From Kineococcus xinjiangensis (GTDB lineage: Bacteria > Actinomycetota > Actinomycetes > Actinomycetales > Kineococcaceae): DNA of 64,000 nt. The position numbers were made by a program, and so were the translations under genes. The DNA lies in contig NZ_PTJD01000005.1 of the NCBI RefSeq assembly GCF_002934625.1, forward strand, positions 248,001 through 312,000, written 5' to 3'. Within the stretch, counting starts at the first letter, position 1, and each line of letters starts with the position of its first letter. Below, one piece after another: positions 26,213 through 35,137 of this stretch. The notes under the pieces were generated by a model that was not told where the DNA came from, did not search any database, and saw only the letters and a list, made by a program, of their open reading frames with translations.

Positions 26213-27748
26213 ATGACGGCGCGCGCCACCACCCGGGCCCGCAGGACGACGAGATGGGCCACTGCGGCCCTCGGAGCAGCCCTCGCCCTCGGCACGGGAC
26301 TGAGCACGGCAGCAGCACCCGCCGCGGAGGCGGCGGTCACCACCAACCGCTCGGTCCTGGTCCACCTGTTCGAGTGGAAGTGGACGGATGTCGCCCTGGA
26401 GTGCGAGCGCTTCCTGGGGCCGAAGGGCTTCGCGGCGGTGCAGATCTCCCCGCCGCAGGAGCACGCCATCGTCAACAACGACAAGCACCAATACCCCTGG
26501 TGGCAGCGCTACCAGCCGGTCAGCTACAAGATCGAGAGCCGCGGCGGGACGCGCGCGCAGTTCGCCGACATGGTCCGCCGCTGCAACGCCGTCGGCGTCG
26601 ACGTCTACGCCGACGCCGTCATCAACCACATGTCCGGCGTCGGGTCCGGCACCGGCAGCGCCGGCACCGGGTTCTCGCCCTACACGTACAACGGCACCTA
26701 CCAGTGGCAGGACTTCCACCACTGCGGCAGGAACGGCAACGACGACATCACCAGGGACGACTACGACGACCGCTACATCGTCCAGAACTGCGAGCTGGAG
26801 AACCTCGCGGACCTCAACACCCAGGACAACGGCTACGTCCGCGGCCGGATCGCGCAGTACCTGAACGACCTGATCTCCCTTGGCGTGGACGGGTTCCGCA
26901 TCGACGCCGCCAAGCACATGGACACCAACGACATCGCCAACATCAGGTCGCGGTTGTCCAACCCCAACGTCTACATCTACCAGGAGGTCATCGAAGGACC
27001 CAACGAGGCCATCAAGGAGAGCGAGTACTTCCAGAACGGCGACGTCACCGAGTTCCAGTACTCCACCGAGATCGGGCGGGTCTTCAAGACCGGGCAGCTG
27101 TCCTGGCTGAGCGGGTTCGGCGAGTCGTGGGGCTTCATGCGCTCCGACCTGGCCGAGGTGTTCGTGGACAACCACGACAACCAGCGCGGCCACGGCGGCG
27201 GCGGCAACGTCGTCACCCACAAGGACGGGCAGCTGTACAACCTCGCCAACTACTTCATGCTGGCCTGGCCCTACGGCTACCCGCAGGTGATGTCCAGCTA
27301 CCACTTCGGCAGCGACTGGCAGGGCCCGCCCTCCAACGGCGGCAACACCACCAGGAGCGTCTGGGTCAACGGCTCGCCCAGCGGATGCAACTCCACCGAG
27401 TGGGTGTGCGAGCACCGCCGCACCGGCATCTCCAACATGGTCTCGTTCCACAACGCCACCGTCGGCACCGGCGTGAGCAACTGGTGGAGCAACGGCTACC
27501 AGGCCATCGCCTTCAGCCGCGGCACCAAGGGCTACGCCGTCGTGAACAAGGAGAACTTCGCCGTCAACCGCACCTGGCAGACCTCCCTGCCCGCCGGCAC
27601 CTACTGCGACGTGATCACCGGCGACATCAACTCCACCCGCACCGGCTGCCTCGGCCGCTCCGTGGTCGTCAACTCCTCCGGGCAGTTCACCGCCAGCGTC
27701 AACGCCATGCAGGGCCTCGCCCTCCACGCCGGCGCCCGCCTGAACTGA
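26213..27748 (+). CDS. Secreted alpha-amylase (GH13)
   Basis: Extracellular endo-hydrolase of alpha-1,4-glucans. The 511-residue precursor has a signal peptide (Arg-rich n-region, hydrophobic 17-31, likely cleavage after AAEA-A near residue 41). GH13 motifs: DAVINH (134-139), GFRIDAAKH with nucleophile D231, YQEVIEG with acid/base E258, and FVDNHD with D322. A C-terminal beta domain (~420-511) follows, but no starch-binding module is recognisable. ATG 26213 has GAAGGAG upstream. A terminator follows directly, so it is monocistronic; control probably runs through the upstream TGCAAGAA repeats. Confidence 0.96.
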   Translation: MTARATTRARRTTRWATAALGAALALGTGLSTAAAPAAEAAVTTNRSVLVHLFEWKWTDVALECERFLGPKGFAAVQISPPQEHAIVNNDKHQYPWWQRYQPVSYKIESRGGTRAQFADMVRRCNAVGVDVYADAVINHMSGVGSGTGSAGTGFSPYTYNGTYQWQDFHHCGRNGNDDITRDDYDDRYIVQNCELENLADLNTQDNGYVRGRIAQYLNDLISLGVDGFRIDAAKHMDTNDIANIRSRLSNPNVYIYQEVIEGPNEAIKESEYFQNGDVTEFQYSTEIGRVFKTGQLSWLSGFGESWGFMRSDLAEVFVDNHDNQRGHGGGGNVVTHKDGQLYNLANYFMLAWPYGYPQVMSSYHFGSDWQGPPSNGGNTTRSVWVNGSPSGCNSTEWVCEHRRTGISNMVSFHNATVGTGVSNWWSNGYQAIAFSRGTKGYAVVNKENFAVNRTWQTSLPAGTYCDVITGDINSTRTGCLGRSVVVNSSGQFTASVNAMQGLALHAGARLN

Positions 27749-27774
27749 GCACGGCACGCACCACCTGCCCGACC

Positions 27775-27808
27775 GGACGCCCCGCCCGCACCCGCGGGCG
27801 GGGCGTCC
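27775..27808 (+). terminator. Amylase terminator
   Basis: Perfect 15-base arms 27775-27789 and 27794-27808 (left arm GGACGCCCCGCCCGC) with a 4-base loop, 27 bases after the amylase stop. Confidence 0.85.
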
Positions 27809-27907
27809 GCACGCGCCGCGCCGGTGCGCAGGATTGGGTCGCATCCGCGCGGGGGAAGGGCAGGGTTACGGACACCACCGGCCCACCGCACCGCTCGAAG
27901 GAGAACG

Positions 27908-28999
27908 ATGCGCACCGCAGCACGCGCCCTCGCCCGCCCGCTCGCCGTCGCCGGCACCGCCGCGGCGCTGGCCACCGCCGCCGTCCCCGCCGCGGCCGCA
28001 CCGGCGCCCGGGACCCCGAACGACCCGCTCTACGCGCAGCAGTGGGGACCGCAGCAGGTGCGCGCGCAGCAGGCGTGGGCGACGTCCACCGGTTCCGGCG
28101 TCGTGATCGCCGTGGTCGACAGCGGCGTGGACCTGACCCACCCCGACCTCAAGGGCCGCCTGGTCAAGGGCGCCACCTTCACAGGGTGCGGCCCGGCGCC
28201 CTGCGGCAACGGCGACTGGAGGGGCCCCGACGGCGTCGGCCAGCCCGACGACGCCCACGGCACCCACGTCGCCGGCATCGCGGCCGCCGCGACGGGCAAC
28301 CGCACCGGCATCGCCGGCGTCGCACCCAACGCCAAGATCATGCCCGTGAAGGTGCTCGAGGAGGGCGGCGGTTCCTTCGAGGACATCGCCGCCGGGATCC
28401 GCTGGAGCGCCGACCACGGCGCGAAGGTCGTCAACCTCAGCCTCGGGGCCCTCCAGGGCGTGCAGGCCCTCACCCTCACCGGCGTCATCGGCGACGTGCA
28501 GGACGCCATCACCTACGCCAACGGCAAGGGCGTCACCGTGGTCGCCGCCGCGGGCAACGACGCGGTGCCGCTGTGCAACACACCGGGGTTCGACGCCGGC
28601 TCGATCTGCGTGGCCGCCACCGACCGGCGGGAGCTGCCGGCCGCCTACGGCTCCGGACCCGTCAAGCCGGACCTGCGGGCGGTCTCCGCCCCCGGCGGCT
28701 CCGCCCTGCCCGCCTGCGGTGAGGACGTCCTCTCCACCGTGCCGGCGGGCCTCGGCGGCTCCACCGCCTGCGGCACCCCGACCGGTTACGAGGAGCTGGC
28801 CGGCACCTCGATGGCGAGCCCGCACGTGGCGGGGGTCGCGGCGCTGCTCGTGGCGCAGGGACGCAGCCGGGCGGACGTGGAGGACGTCCTCCTGGGCACC
28901 GCACGCACCCCGGGGTCCCTGGCCCGTGGCGTCTTCACCCCCGAGTACGGCTACGGCATCGTCGACGCCGCCGCGGCCGTCGCCGCCCCCCGCGGCTGA
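27908..28999 (+). CDS. Secreted subtilisin-like serine protease (S8)
   Basis: 363-residue extracellular protease. Signal peptide ~1-31 ending in AAAA-AP. Catalytic triad D71 (AVVDSGVD), H117 (HGTHVAG) and S301 (GTSMASPHVAG), with oxyanion N217 (AAAGN). No long pro-domain, only about ten residues between signal and catalytic core, and no C-terminal anchor, so it should be released. ATG 27908 follows GAAGGAGAAC; the longer reading is not supported. Cysteine pairs (CGPAPCG and later) may form disulfides. Confidence 0.95.
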   Translation: MRTAARALARPLAVAGTAAALATAAVPAAAAPAPGTPNDPLYAQQWGPQQVRAQQAWATSTGSGVVIAVVDSGVDLTHPDLKGRLVKGATFTGCGPAPCGNGDWRGPDGVGQPDDAHGTHVAGIAAAATGNRTGIAGVAPNAKIMPVKVLEEGGGSFEDIAAGIRWSADHGAKVVNLSLGALQGVQALTLTGVIGDVQDAITYANGKGVTVVAAAGNDAVPLCNTPGFDAGSICVAATDRRELPAAYGSGPVKPDLRAVSAPGGSALPACGEDVLSTVPAGLGGSTACGTPTGYEELAGTSMASPHVAGVAALLVAQGRSRADVEDVLLGTARTPGSLARGVFTPEYGYGIVDAAAAVAAPRG

Positions 29000-29009
29000 G
29001 GAACCGCCG

Positions 29010-29039
29010 CCGGAGGCCGTGCACCCGCACGGCCTCCGG
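29010..29039. terminator. Terminator after the subtilase
   Basis: Perfect 13-base arms (29010-29022, 29027-29039; CCGGAGGCCGTGC) with a 4-base loop between convergent genes, probably acting in both directions. Confidence 0.85.
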
Positions 29040-29047
29040 AGCATCCC

Positions 29048-29734
29048 TCAGGCCGCCGTGCCGGTGGGCACGGCACGGCGCGGGACCGCCGCCGTGGACG
29101 GGGCGGAGCCGCGGATCGCCCACTCCGCGACGGCGAGGTTGATCCCCCAGCCCAGGCCGTGCAGCAGCGCGTTCGCCGTCGGGCCGGGCGGGCCGAGCAG
29201 CACGGCCGGCAGGCCCAGGGTGAGGACCTGCGTGCCGGCGCCGAGGGCGAGAGCGTACGCGCGGATCATCCACGCCCGGTGCGCCCGCACGTCCCCGCGC
29301 AGGATCGCCACCACGCCGAGCACGAGGAACACCGCCAGCGCGGTGGCGACGACCAACCGCAGCGTCGACAGCCCCGGCCCGCCGTTGGCCGCGTACGGGT
29401 AGCCGGCCACCATCCACACTCCCGACACCGCCACCACGAGGCCTGCTGGCACCACGACCCGCCCGGCGAGGCGGTGCCAGCGCGGACGCAGGGCGCGCCG
29501 GCCGGGCAGGAATTGCAGCGCCCCCAGGAAGCCGAAGACGGTCGCGGCCACCACGTGCAGCGCCACGGGCAGCGGATCGGCGCTGAACCTCGCGTCGGGG
29601 ACGGCGACCTCGGGGCCACCGGCCAGTTGCACGGCGCGCAGGACGCCGGCGAGCAGCGGGACGAGGCACAGGGCGAGCAGCGCCGCGGGCACCAGCCAGC
29701 GCGGTCTGCGGGGGAGGGAGGTTCTCGTGGGCAC
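29048..29734 (-). CDS. DUF2306 family membrane protein
   Basis: 228 residues with about six hydrophobic helices. HVVAATVFGFLGALQFLPG, RRHRLAGR-like (RWHRLAGRVVV) and VRAHRAWMIRAYAL segments are typical of DUF2306, whose conserved histidines suggest heme or metal binding in the membrane, though function is unproven. GTG start at 29734. Single gene between a terminator and the two-component operon. Confidence 0.8.
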   Translation of the reverse strand: MPTRTSLPRRPRWLVPAALLALCLVPLLAGVLRAVQLAGGPEVAVPDARFSADPLPVALHVVAATVFGFLGALQFLPGRRALRPRWHRLAGRVVVPAGLVVAVSGVWMVAGYPYAANGGPGLSTLRLVVATALAVFLVLGVVAILRGDVRAHRAWMIRAYALALGAGTQVLTLGLPAVLLGPPGPTANALLHGLGWGINLAVAEWAIRGSAPSTAAVPRRAVPTGTAA

Positions 29735-29830
29735 CCCCGCAGCGTCCCGGCCCGCCCGCCCGCGCCGGATCCGGCGGACGGTGACCGCCGGTGGCCTCCA
29801 GGACGAGAGGCGTCTCGTACTTCCGGCCGG

Positions 29831-30493
29831 TCAGCGCCGGCCCGGGCCGCGCCCGGGCCGGCGGTTCTCGTACGCCCACAGGGCGATCTCCACCCTGTTG
29901 CGCACACCCAGCTTCGCCATGAGGTTCGCGACGTGGCTCTTCACCGTGCTCAGGCTGACCCCCAGACCGGCGGCCACCTCGTTGTTCGTCCACCCCGAAG
30001 CCACGGCCGCCAGCACCTCCTCCTCCCGGTCGGTGAGCGGTTCCCGTGGCGGGGCCGAGCCCCCCGACCCCGCGAACGCGGCCAGCAGCCGGACCGTGAC
30101 CTTCGGGGCGATGAGCGCCTCCCCGGACGCCGCGGCGCGCACCGCCTGCGCCAGCAGTTCGGCGCCGGCGTCCTTGAGGAGGAAGCCCCGGGCTCCCGCG
30201 CGCAGCGCCGCGTGCACGTACTCGTCGAGGTCGAACGTGGTGACGACGACCACCGCGACGGGATCCTCGACGCCCGGACCGGCGAGCAGCCGGGTCGCCT
30301 CCAAGCCGTCCGTGCCGGGCATGCGCACGTCCAGCAGGCAGACGTCGGGCCGCAGCCGCCGCGCCAGTTCCACCGCCTGCGCCCCGTCGGCGGCCTCGGC
30401 GACCACCTCGATGCCGGGCTGCGCGTCGAGGATCATCCGCAGGCCCGTGCGCACGACCTCCTGGTCGTCGGCGACGAGCACGCGCAGGTTCAC
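29831..30493 (-). CDS. NarL/FixJ-type response regulator
   Basis: 220 residues. Receiver with DD9-10, D55 (LLDVRMPGTDG) and LKD; C-terminal LuxR-type HTH (LTDREEEVLAAVASGWTNNE). The GTG at 30493 overlaps the kinase stop by four bases. Third gene of a coupled oxidoreductase-kinase-regulator operon, suggesting redox-linked signalling as an inference. Confidence 0.93.
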   Translation of the reverse strand: MNLRVLVADDQEVVRTGLRMILDAQPGIEVVAEAADGAQAVELARRLRPDVCLLDVRMPGTDGLEATRLLAGPGVEDPVAVVVVTTFDLDEYVHAALRAGARGFLLKDAGAELLAQAVRAAASGEALIAPKVTVRLLAAFAGSGGSAPPREPLTDREEEVLAAVASGWTNNEVAAGLGVSLSTVKSHVANLMAKLGVRNRVEIALWAYENRRPGRGPGRR

Positions 30494-31704
30494 GCGTCCC
30501 GCCGGGGCCGGGGGAGCGAGGCGGTCACCGTCCAACCGCCGGCCGGGTCGGGACCGGCGGTGCAGGTGCCGCCGAGCAGCGCCGCCCGCTCCGCCATCCC
30601 GGCCAGCCCGAAGCCGGCGGCGGCCCGGCGCCGAGCCGCCCCGCCGTCGTCGCTGACCTGCAGCAGCACCTCGTCCTCCCGGGCGCTGACGCGCACGTCG
30701 ATCCGGGTGGCGCCACGGGCGTGTCGTCTCGCGTTGGTGACCGATTCCTGCGCGATCCGGTAGAGGCCCGCCTGCAGCGCCTCGGGCAGGTCCTCGCACG
30801 CCGCGGCGACCTCCACCACGACGCGCGGGCCGGCGGTGGTGCCGTCGGCGAGACCGCGCAGTTCGCGCAGTCCCGGCGCGGGGCCCAGCTCCGCCGTCCC
30901 GTTGCGGCGCAGGGTCCGCACGAGGGAGCGCATGTCGGTGAGGGCGGTGCTCGCCTCGGCCTCCACCACCCGCAGTGCCGCCACCGCGACCTCGGCCGCC
31001 GCTTCCGGGCGCGCCGCCGCCGCGGCCAGCCCCGCCTGGGCGCGCACGGCGATCGCGGAGACGTGGTGGGCGACGGTGTCGTGCAGGTCGCGCGCCAGCC
31101 GCTCCCGCTCCAGCAGCACGGCGCGCTCCAGCTCCCGGCTGCGCGCCCGGGCGCGGAAGCGGAACGTCAGGCCGAGGGCCGCGACCGCGACCAGCACCGC
31201 CGACCCCCCGACGGCGTTGCCGGCCGCCTCGCCCGCGGTGGCGGCCGGGGACCCGCTCAGCAGCACGTGGGTCGCGCTCGCCAGCAGCAGCAGCACCGCC
31301 CCGGCCAGCACCTCGCGCCCCGACGCCCACCGGAACAGCGCGTACGGCAGCACCACCAGGGGCGCCTGCGCGAGCGCCTCCGGCAGCCCGCCGCCGGTGG
31401 CCACCTCCGCGACGGCACCGACCGCGACCGCCGCGGCCAGCACGAGCAGCGGGGCGCGGCGGCGCAGCAGCAGGAGCGGGGCCAGGGCGAGGGTCAGGAC
31501 CAGCGACAGCCAGCGCCACGGAACGTCCGGGCGCAGCAGCGCCTCCAGCACCGCTCCCGGCACGACCAGCGCCACCAGCAGCCAGTCCCAGCGCGTCCGG
31601 CGCGGCGCGCGCGGCGCGCGCGGTTCGCGCCACAGCGTCCGCAGCAGGGGGAGCACGCGGGAATCCTCGTGAGCCCCGGCGAGTGCCCGGTCCGCCCGCG
31701 TCAT
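30490..31704 (-). CDS. Two-component sensor histidine kinase (HisKA_3)
   Basis: 404 residues. Five hydrophobic helices ~40-180 form a membrane sensor without extracellular domain. H208 in ARDLHDTVAHHVS is the phospho-acceptor. The HATPase region ends GFGLAGMAERA. ATG 31704 overlaps the oxidoreductase stop by four bases (ATGA), and its stop overlaps the response regulator start, so the three genes form one translational chain. Confidence 0.92.
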   Translation of the reverse strand: MTRADRALAGAHEDSRVLPLLRTLWREPRAPRAPRRTRWDWLLVALVVPGAVLEALLRPDVPWRWLSLVLTLALAPLLLLRRRAPLLVLAAAVAVGAVAEVATGGGLPEALAQAPLVVLPYALFRWASGREVLAGAVLLLLASATHVLLSGSPAATAGEAAGNAVGGSAVLVAVAALGLTFRFRARARSRELERAVLLERERLARDLHDTVAHHVSAIAVRAQAGLAAAAARPEAAAEVAVAALRVVEAEASTALTDMRSLVRTLRRNGTAELGPAPGLRELRGLADGTTAGPRVVVEVAAACEDLPEALQAGLYRIAQESVTNARRHARGATRIDVRVSAREDEVLLQVSDDGGAARRRAAAGFGLAGMAERAALLGGTCTAGPDPAGGWTVTASLPRPRRDA

Positions 31705-33077
31705 TCGCCGCGCGCGTCGGCCTCCACGGCCTCGAACGCCTTGCGGGCGGTGATGAGGACGGGATCCCACACCGGGGAGAACGGCGGCGCGTAGGAGAGG
31801 TCGAGGGAGAGCACCTCCTCGACGCCCATGCCCTCCCAGATGCACACCGCCAGGGTGTCGATGCGCTTGGCGGAACCGGCCCGCCCCACGATCTGCGCGC
31901 CCAGCAGCCGCCCGCTGCGCCGCTCCGCGATCATCTTGATCCGGATGGGTTCCGCCCCGGGGAAGTAACCGGCCCGGGTGGTGGAGTCCACCGACGCGGT
32001 GACGAAGGAGAAACCGGCCTCCTGCGCCTCCGCGCTGGACAGGCCGGTGCGGGCCACCTCCAGGTCGCAGACCTTCGTGATGGCGGTGCCGATGACGCCG
32101 GGGAACGTGGCGTAGCCGCCGCCGATGTTGATGCCCGCCACCCGGCCCTGCTTGTTGGCGTGGGTGCCGAGCGCGACCACCATCCGCTGCCCGGACAGCC
32201 GGTGCCAGGACTCCACGCAGTCGCCCGCCGCCCACACACCCTCGATCCCGGTGCGCATCCGCACGTCGACGGCGATGCCCCCTGAGGCGCCCAGCGGGAT
32301 GCCGGCCTCCCGGGCCAGGGCGACGTTGGGGCGCACCCCGAGACCGAGCACGACGACGTCGGCCTCGATCTGCCTGCCGCTGCCGGTGACGACGCCGCAC
32401 GCCCGCCCGTCGTCGTCCACCTCGATGCGGCTGACCGCGTCGGAGAGGACGAGGTCGATGCCGTTGCCGCGGGCGGCGTCGGCGATGAACTCCCCGACGT
32501 CCGGGTCGAACGTGCCGACCGGGGTGGGGGAGCGGTCGACGACCGTCACCTCCAGGCCGCGGACCCGGCAGGCCTCGGCGATCTCCAGGCCGATGTAGCC
32601 GCCGCCGACCACGACGACGCGGCGCACCCCGGGACGGGACAGCTCCTCCCGCAGCGCCACGCCGTCGTCGAGGACCTGCACCCCGTGCACCCCGGCGGCG
32701 TCGATGCCCGGCACCGGCGGGCGCATCGGCACGCTGCCCGCGGCGTAGACGAGTTCGTCGAAACCCTCGCTGCCCTCCCGCCCGTCGTCCAGGTCGCGCC
32801 AGGAGACGGTGCGGGAGCGCAGGTCGATCGCGGTGACCTCCGTGCGCATCCGCACGTCGATGCCGTTGGCCCGGTGCTGCTCGGGGGTGCGCGCGATGAG
32901 CGCCTCCTCGCTGCGCACCGCGCCGCTGACCCAGTAGGGGATCCCGCAGGCCGAGTAGGACGTGGCGCGGCCGCGCTCGAAGGCCACGACCTCCAGGTCC
33001 GGTCGCCGCTTCCTCGCCTGGGAGGCGGCGGAGCCGCCCGCCGCGTCCAGACCGATGACGACCAGCCGCTGTCCCAT
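31701..33077 (-). CDS. FAD-dependent pyridine nucleotide-disulfide oxidoreductase (CoA-disulfide reductase/NADH oxidase-like)
   Basis: 458 residues. N-terminal FAD motif VVIGLDAAGGSAAS, the CoADR/Nox-type single redox cysteine C44 in YSACGIPYW, the second dinucleotide motif VVVGGGYIGLEIAE (~150-163) and the FAD motif VWAAGDC. A dimerisation domain completes the length. Catalyses NAD(P)H-dependent reduction of a low-molecular-weight disulfide or oxygen; which is unclear. ATG 33077. It overlaps the sensor kinase gene, an unusual pairing. Confidence 0.9.
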   Translation of the reverse strand: MGQRLVVIGLDAAGGSAASQARKRRPDLEVVAFERGRATSYSACGIPYWVSGAVRSEEALIARTPEQHRANGIDVRMRTEVTAIDLRSRTVSWRDLDDGREGSEGFDELVYAAGSVPMRPPVPGIDAAGVHGVQVLDDGVALREELSRPGVRRVVVVGGGYIGLEIAEACRVRGLEVTVVDRSPTPVGTFDPDVGEFIADAARGNGIDLVLSDAVSRIEVDDDGRACGVVTGSGRQIEADVVVLGLGVRPNVALAREAGIPLGASGGIAVDVRMRTGIEGVWAAGDCVESWHRLSGQRMVVALGTHANKQGRVAGINIGGGYATFPGVIGTAITKVCDLEVARTGLSSAEAQEAGFSFVTASVDSTTRAGYFPGAEPIRIKMIAERRSGRLLGAQIVGRAGSAKRIDTLAVCIWEGMGVEEVLSLDLSYAPPFSPVWDPVLITARKAFEAVEADARGE

Positions 33078-33148
33078 GCCCCGGCACGCTAGCCGACCCC
33101 CGGCCGCGATGGGCGGCCGTCGCGGACCGCGGCGCGCCCTGCCGGAAC

Positions 33149-33715
33149 CTACGAGTCGCCCTCCTGCGGCCCGGCCGCGGCGCGCTCGGCGAGGGCCGGC
33201 AGGTGCTTGGCGCTGTCGTAGAGCAGGTGCAGCACGTCGGAGCCGAGGACGGCGGTGAGGGTGACCAGCGCGGAGCGGGTCAGTCGGGGGGCCAGCACCC
33301 CACCGGCGGTGAAACCGGTCGCCACCCACACCGAGGTGCAGAACGGGCAGGTCAGCAGCTCCCCGGTGGAGTGCGCCAAGCCGTGGCCGCGCACCTCCTC
33401 CATCACCTCCCCCTCCCCGGCGGACCCCGCGAAGCGGGTGAACGGCGCCCGCAGCGGAGACGTCACGGCGTCCTTGCTGAGCAGCCGGCTGGCCTTGTGG
33501 GTGGCCAGCGCCAGCAGCAGCACGTCACCGGCGCCGACGCGCTCGGGCAGGTGCCGGCCGGTGGCCCGCGCCAGCAGCGCCGCGCCCCCCACGGCGCCGG
33601 TGTAGACGCCCATCAGTGCGAGGAAACCGCCCAGGGGCCTCTCCTCCCCCTGTCCGCCCTCGTACTCGCGGCGCACGGCGGCCAGGCGCGCGCGCAGGCC
33701 GCCCGGGCGGCTCAC
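33149..33715 (-). CDS. DUF1360 family membrane protein
   Basis: 188 residues. THKASRLLSKDAVTSPLRAPF and the cysteine motif LLTCPFCTSVWVA identify DUF1360, a small membrane family of unknown function. About three to four hydrophobic stretches. The GTG at 33715 is the best available start but has only a weak ribosome-binding site. Confidence 0.82.
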   Translation of the reverse strand: MSRPGGLRARLAAVRREYEGGQGEERPLGGFLALMGVYTGAVGGAALLARATGRHLPERVGAGDVLLLALATHKASRLLSKDAVTSPLRAPFTRFAGSAGEGEVMEEVRGHGLAHSTGELLTCPFCTSVWVATGFTAGGVLAPRLTRSALVTLTAVLGSDVLHLLYDSAKHLPALAERAAAGPQEGDS

Positions 33716-33837
33716 TGCGGCCCCGCCGGGCCGCGCCGGATCCGCTGTGCGCCGGCGGGGGACTCGCTGGGGGTTTCGACGACCCTGTCGATTCGCATGG
33801 CCAGACGATAGGCGGCGGCGCCGCGATCCGCGCCGCG

Positions 33838-34446
33838 TCAGTCGTCCACGCCGCGCGCGGCCAGCGCCTCCCCGAGGTTGTCGGCGTGGCGCAGGGTGCG
33901 GATCAGCAGCGGCACCAGCAGCGCCCGCAGGCTGCGCTCGCACCCGCGCGCGCGACGGGCGTCGCCGACCTCGGCGATGAGGCCCTGCAGCACCGGCACC
34001 GCCCGCAGGGTCAGCGCCAGCAGCAGCGCCACCCGGTCCGGGTCGACGCCCACCCGGCGCAGCGGCTGCAGCAGCCGCTGCAGCACGTCCAGCAGCTCCT
34101 GCATGCGCGTCGTGGCCGTCACCAGCGCCGCGGCCAGCACCGCCAGGGCGAGGGTCGCGCACACCACCAGCGCCAGCCGCCAGTCCTGCGTCAGCACCTG
34201 GAACCCGGCCACCAGCAGCAGCACCCACCGCAGCGGGCGCAGCTGCTCCCACACCCAGCGCGCCGGCATGCCCGCCACGGCCACCGCAGCGGCCACCACC
34301 AGCGCGCCCACGGCCACCGCGGGCACGGAGCGCTGCCACGCCAGCGCCGAGGCGCCCACCGCCAGGGCCAGCAGCTTCGTCCCGGCCCGCGCCCGGTGCA
34401 GCGGCGAGGTGCCCGGCCGGTAGACCGAGGTCAGCACCGCGCCCAC
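33838..34446 (-). CDS. bioN: ECF transporter transmembrane T component (BioN/EcfT-like)
   Basis: 202 residues with five to six membrane helices and the two ARG-type coupling motifs DARRARG and ALAARG that contact the ATPases. Forms an energy-coupling factor module with the adjacent ATPase; the probable substrate-specific partner is BioY at 47252-47941. GTG 34446 (or 34437) is 16 bases after the ATPase stop. BioN is assigned from gene context and the BioM-type neighbour, so specificity is inferred. Confidence 0.8.
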   Translation of the reverse strand: MGAVLTSVYRPGTSPLHRARAGTKLLALAVGASALAWQRSVPAVAVGALVVAAAVAVAGMPARWVWEQLRPLRWVLLLVAGFQVLTQDWRLALVVCATLALAVLAAALVTATTRMQELLDVLQRLLQPLRRVGVDPDRVALLLALTLRAVPVLQGLIAEVGDARRARGCERSLRALLVPLLIRTLRHADNLGEALAARGVDD

Positions 34447-34462
34447 CCCCGCGCCGCGGCTC

Positions 34463-35137
34463 TCACGACTGGGACCGCCGGTAGAACTCCAGCGCCGCGG
34501 CGGGGGAGTCGTCGGCGGCGATGCGCCCGTCGTCGACCACGAGGACCCGGTCGTAGCCGGCCAGCAGGTCCAGGTGGTGGGTGACGTGCACGACCTGCAG
34601 CGGCAGCGCGGACACCAGGTCGGCGATGCGGCGGGTGTTGCGCAGGTCCAGCAGCGTCGTCGGCTCGTCGAGCACCAGCACGCCCGGTTCGGTGACGAGG
34701 ATCGCGGCGAGGGCCAGCAGCTGCTTCTGCCCACCGGAGAGCAGGTGCGCGGGGTGGTCGGCGTGCGCGGCGAGGCCGAAGCGGCCCAGCACCTGCGCCA
34801 CCCGCGCCTGCACCTGCTCCCGCGCGAGCTTCTGCCGGCGCAGGGAGAACGCCACGTCCTCGGCGACGGTGGGCATGACGATCTGCGCGTCCGGGTCGGA
34901 GAAGACGAAACCCACCCGGCGGCGCACCTTCGCGCCGTCGCGGGCGGTGTCGAGGCCGTCCACGGTGACGCTGCCGCGCGTCGGCACCAGCAGGCCGTTG
35001 AGCAACCTCGCCAGCGACGACTTGCCGGAGCCGTTGGCGCCGACCACCCCGATGCGCTGCTCGCCGAGGTCCGCGTCGACGCCGCGCAGCACGTCGCGCT
35101 CGCCGAGGCGCAGGTGCACGTCCCGCAACCGGATCAT
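34463..35137 (-). CDS. bioM: ECF transporter ATPase (BioM-like)
   Basis: 224 residues. Walker A GANGSGKSS (33-41), Q-loop FSDPDAQIV typical of ECF ATPases, signature LLSGGQKQLLALA and Walker B VLVLDEPTTLLD. Length and single-ATPase organisation fit BioM. ATG 35137 overlaps the thiolase stop by four bases. Operon order on the minus strand is thiolase-bioM-bioN. Confidence 0.85.
   Translation of the reverse strand: MIRLRDVHLRLGERDVLRGVDADLGEQRIGVVGANGSGKSSLARLLNGLLVPTRGSVTVDGLDTARDGAKVRRRVGFVFSDPDAQIVMPTVAEDVAFSLRRQKLAREQVQARVAQVLGRFGLAAHADHPAHLLSGGQKQLLALAAILVTEPGVLVLDEPTTLLDLRNTRRIADLVSALPLQVVHVTHHLDLLAGYDRVLVVDDGRIAADDSPAAALEFYRRSQS

Noticed and set aside
25918-26484. 188-codon minus-strand ORF with HHPR repeats
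   Set aside because: Created by the 12-base tandem array and antisense to the amylase start; no coding evidence.
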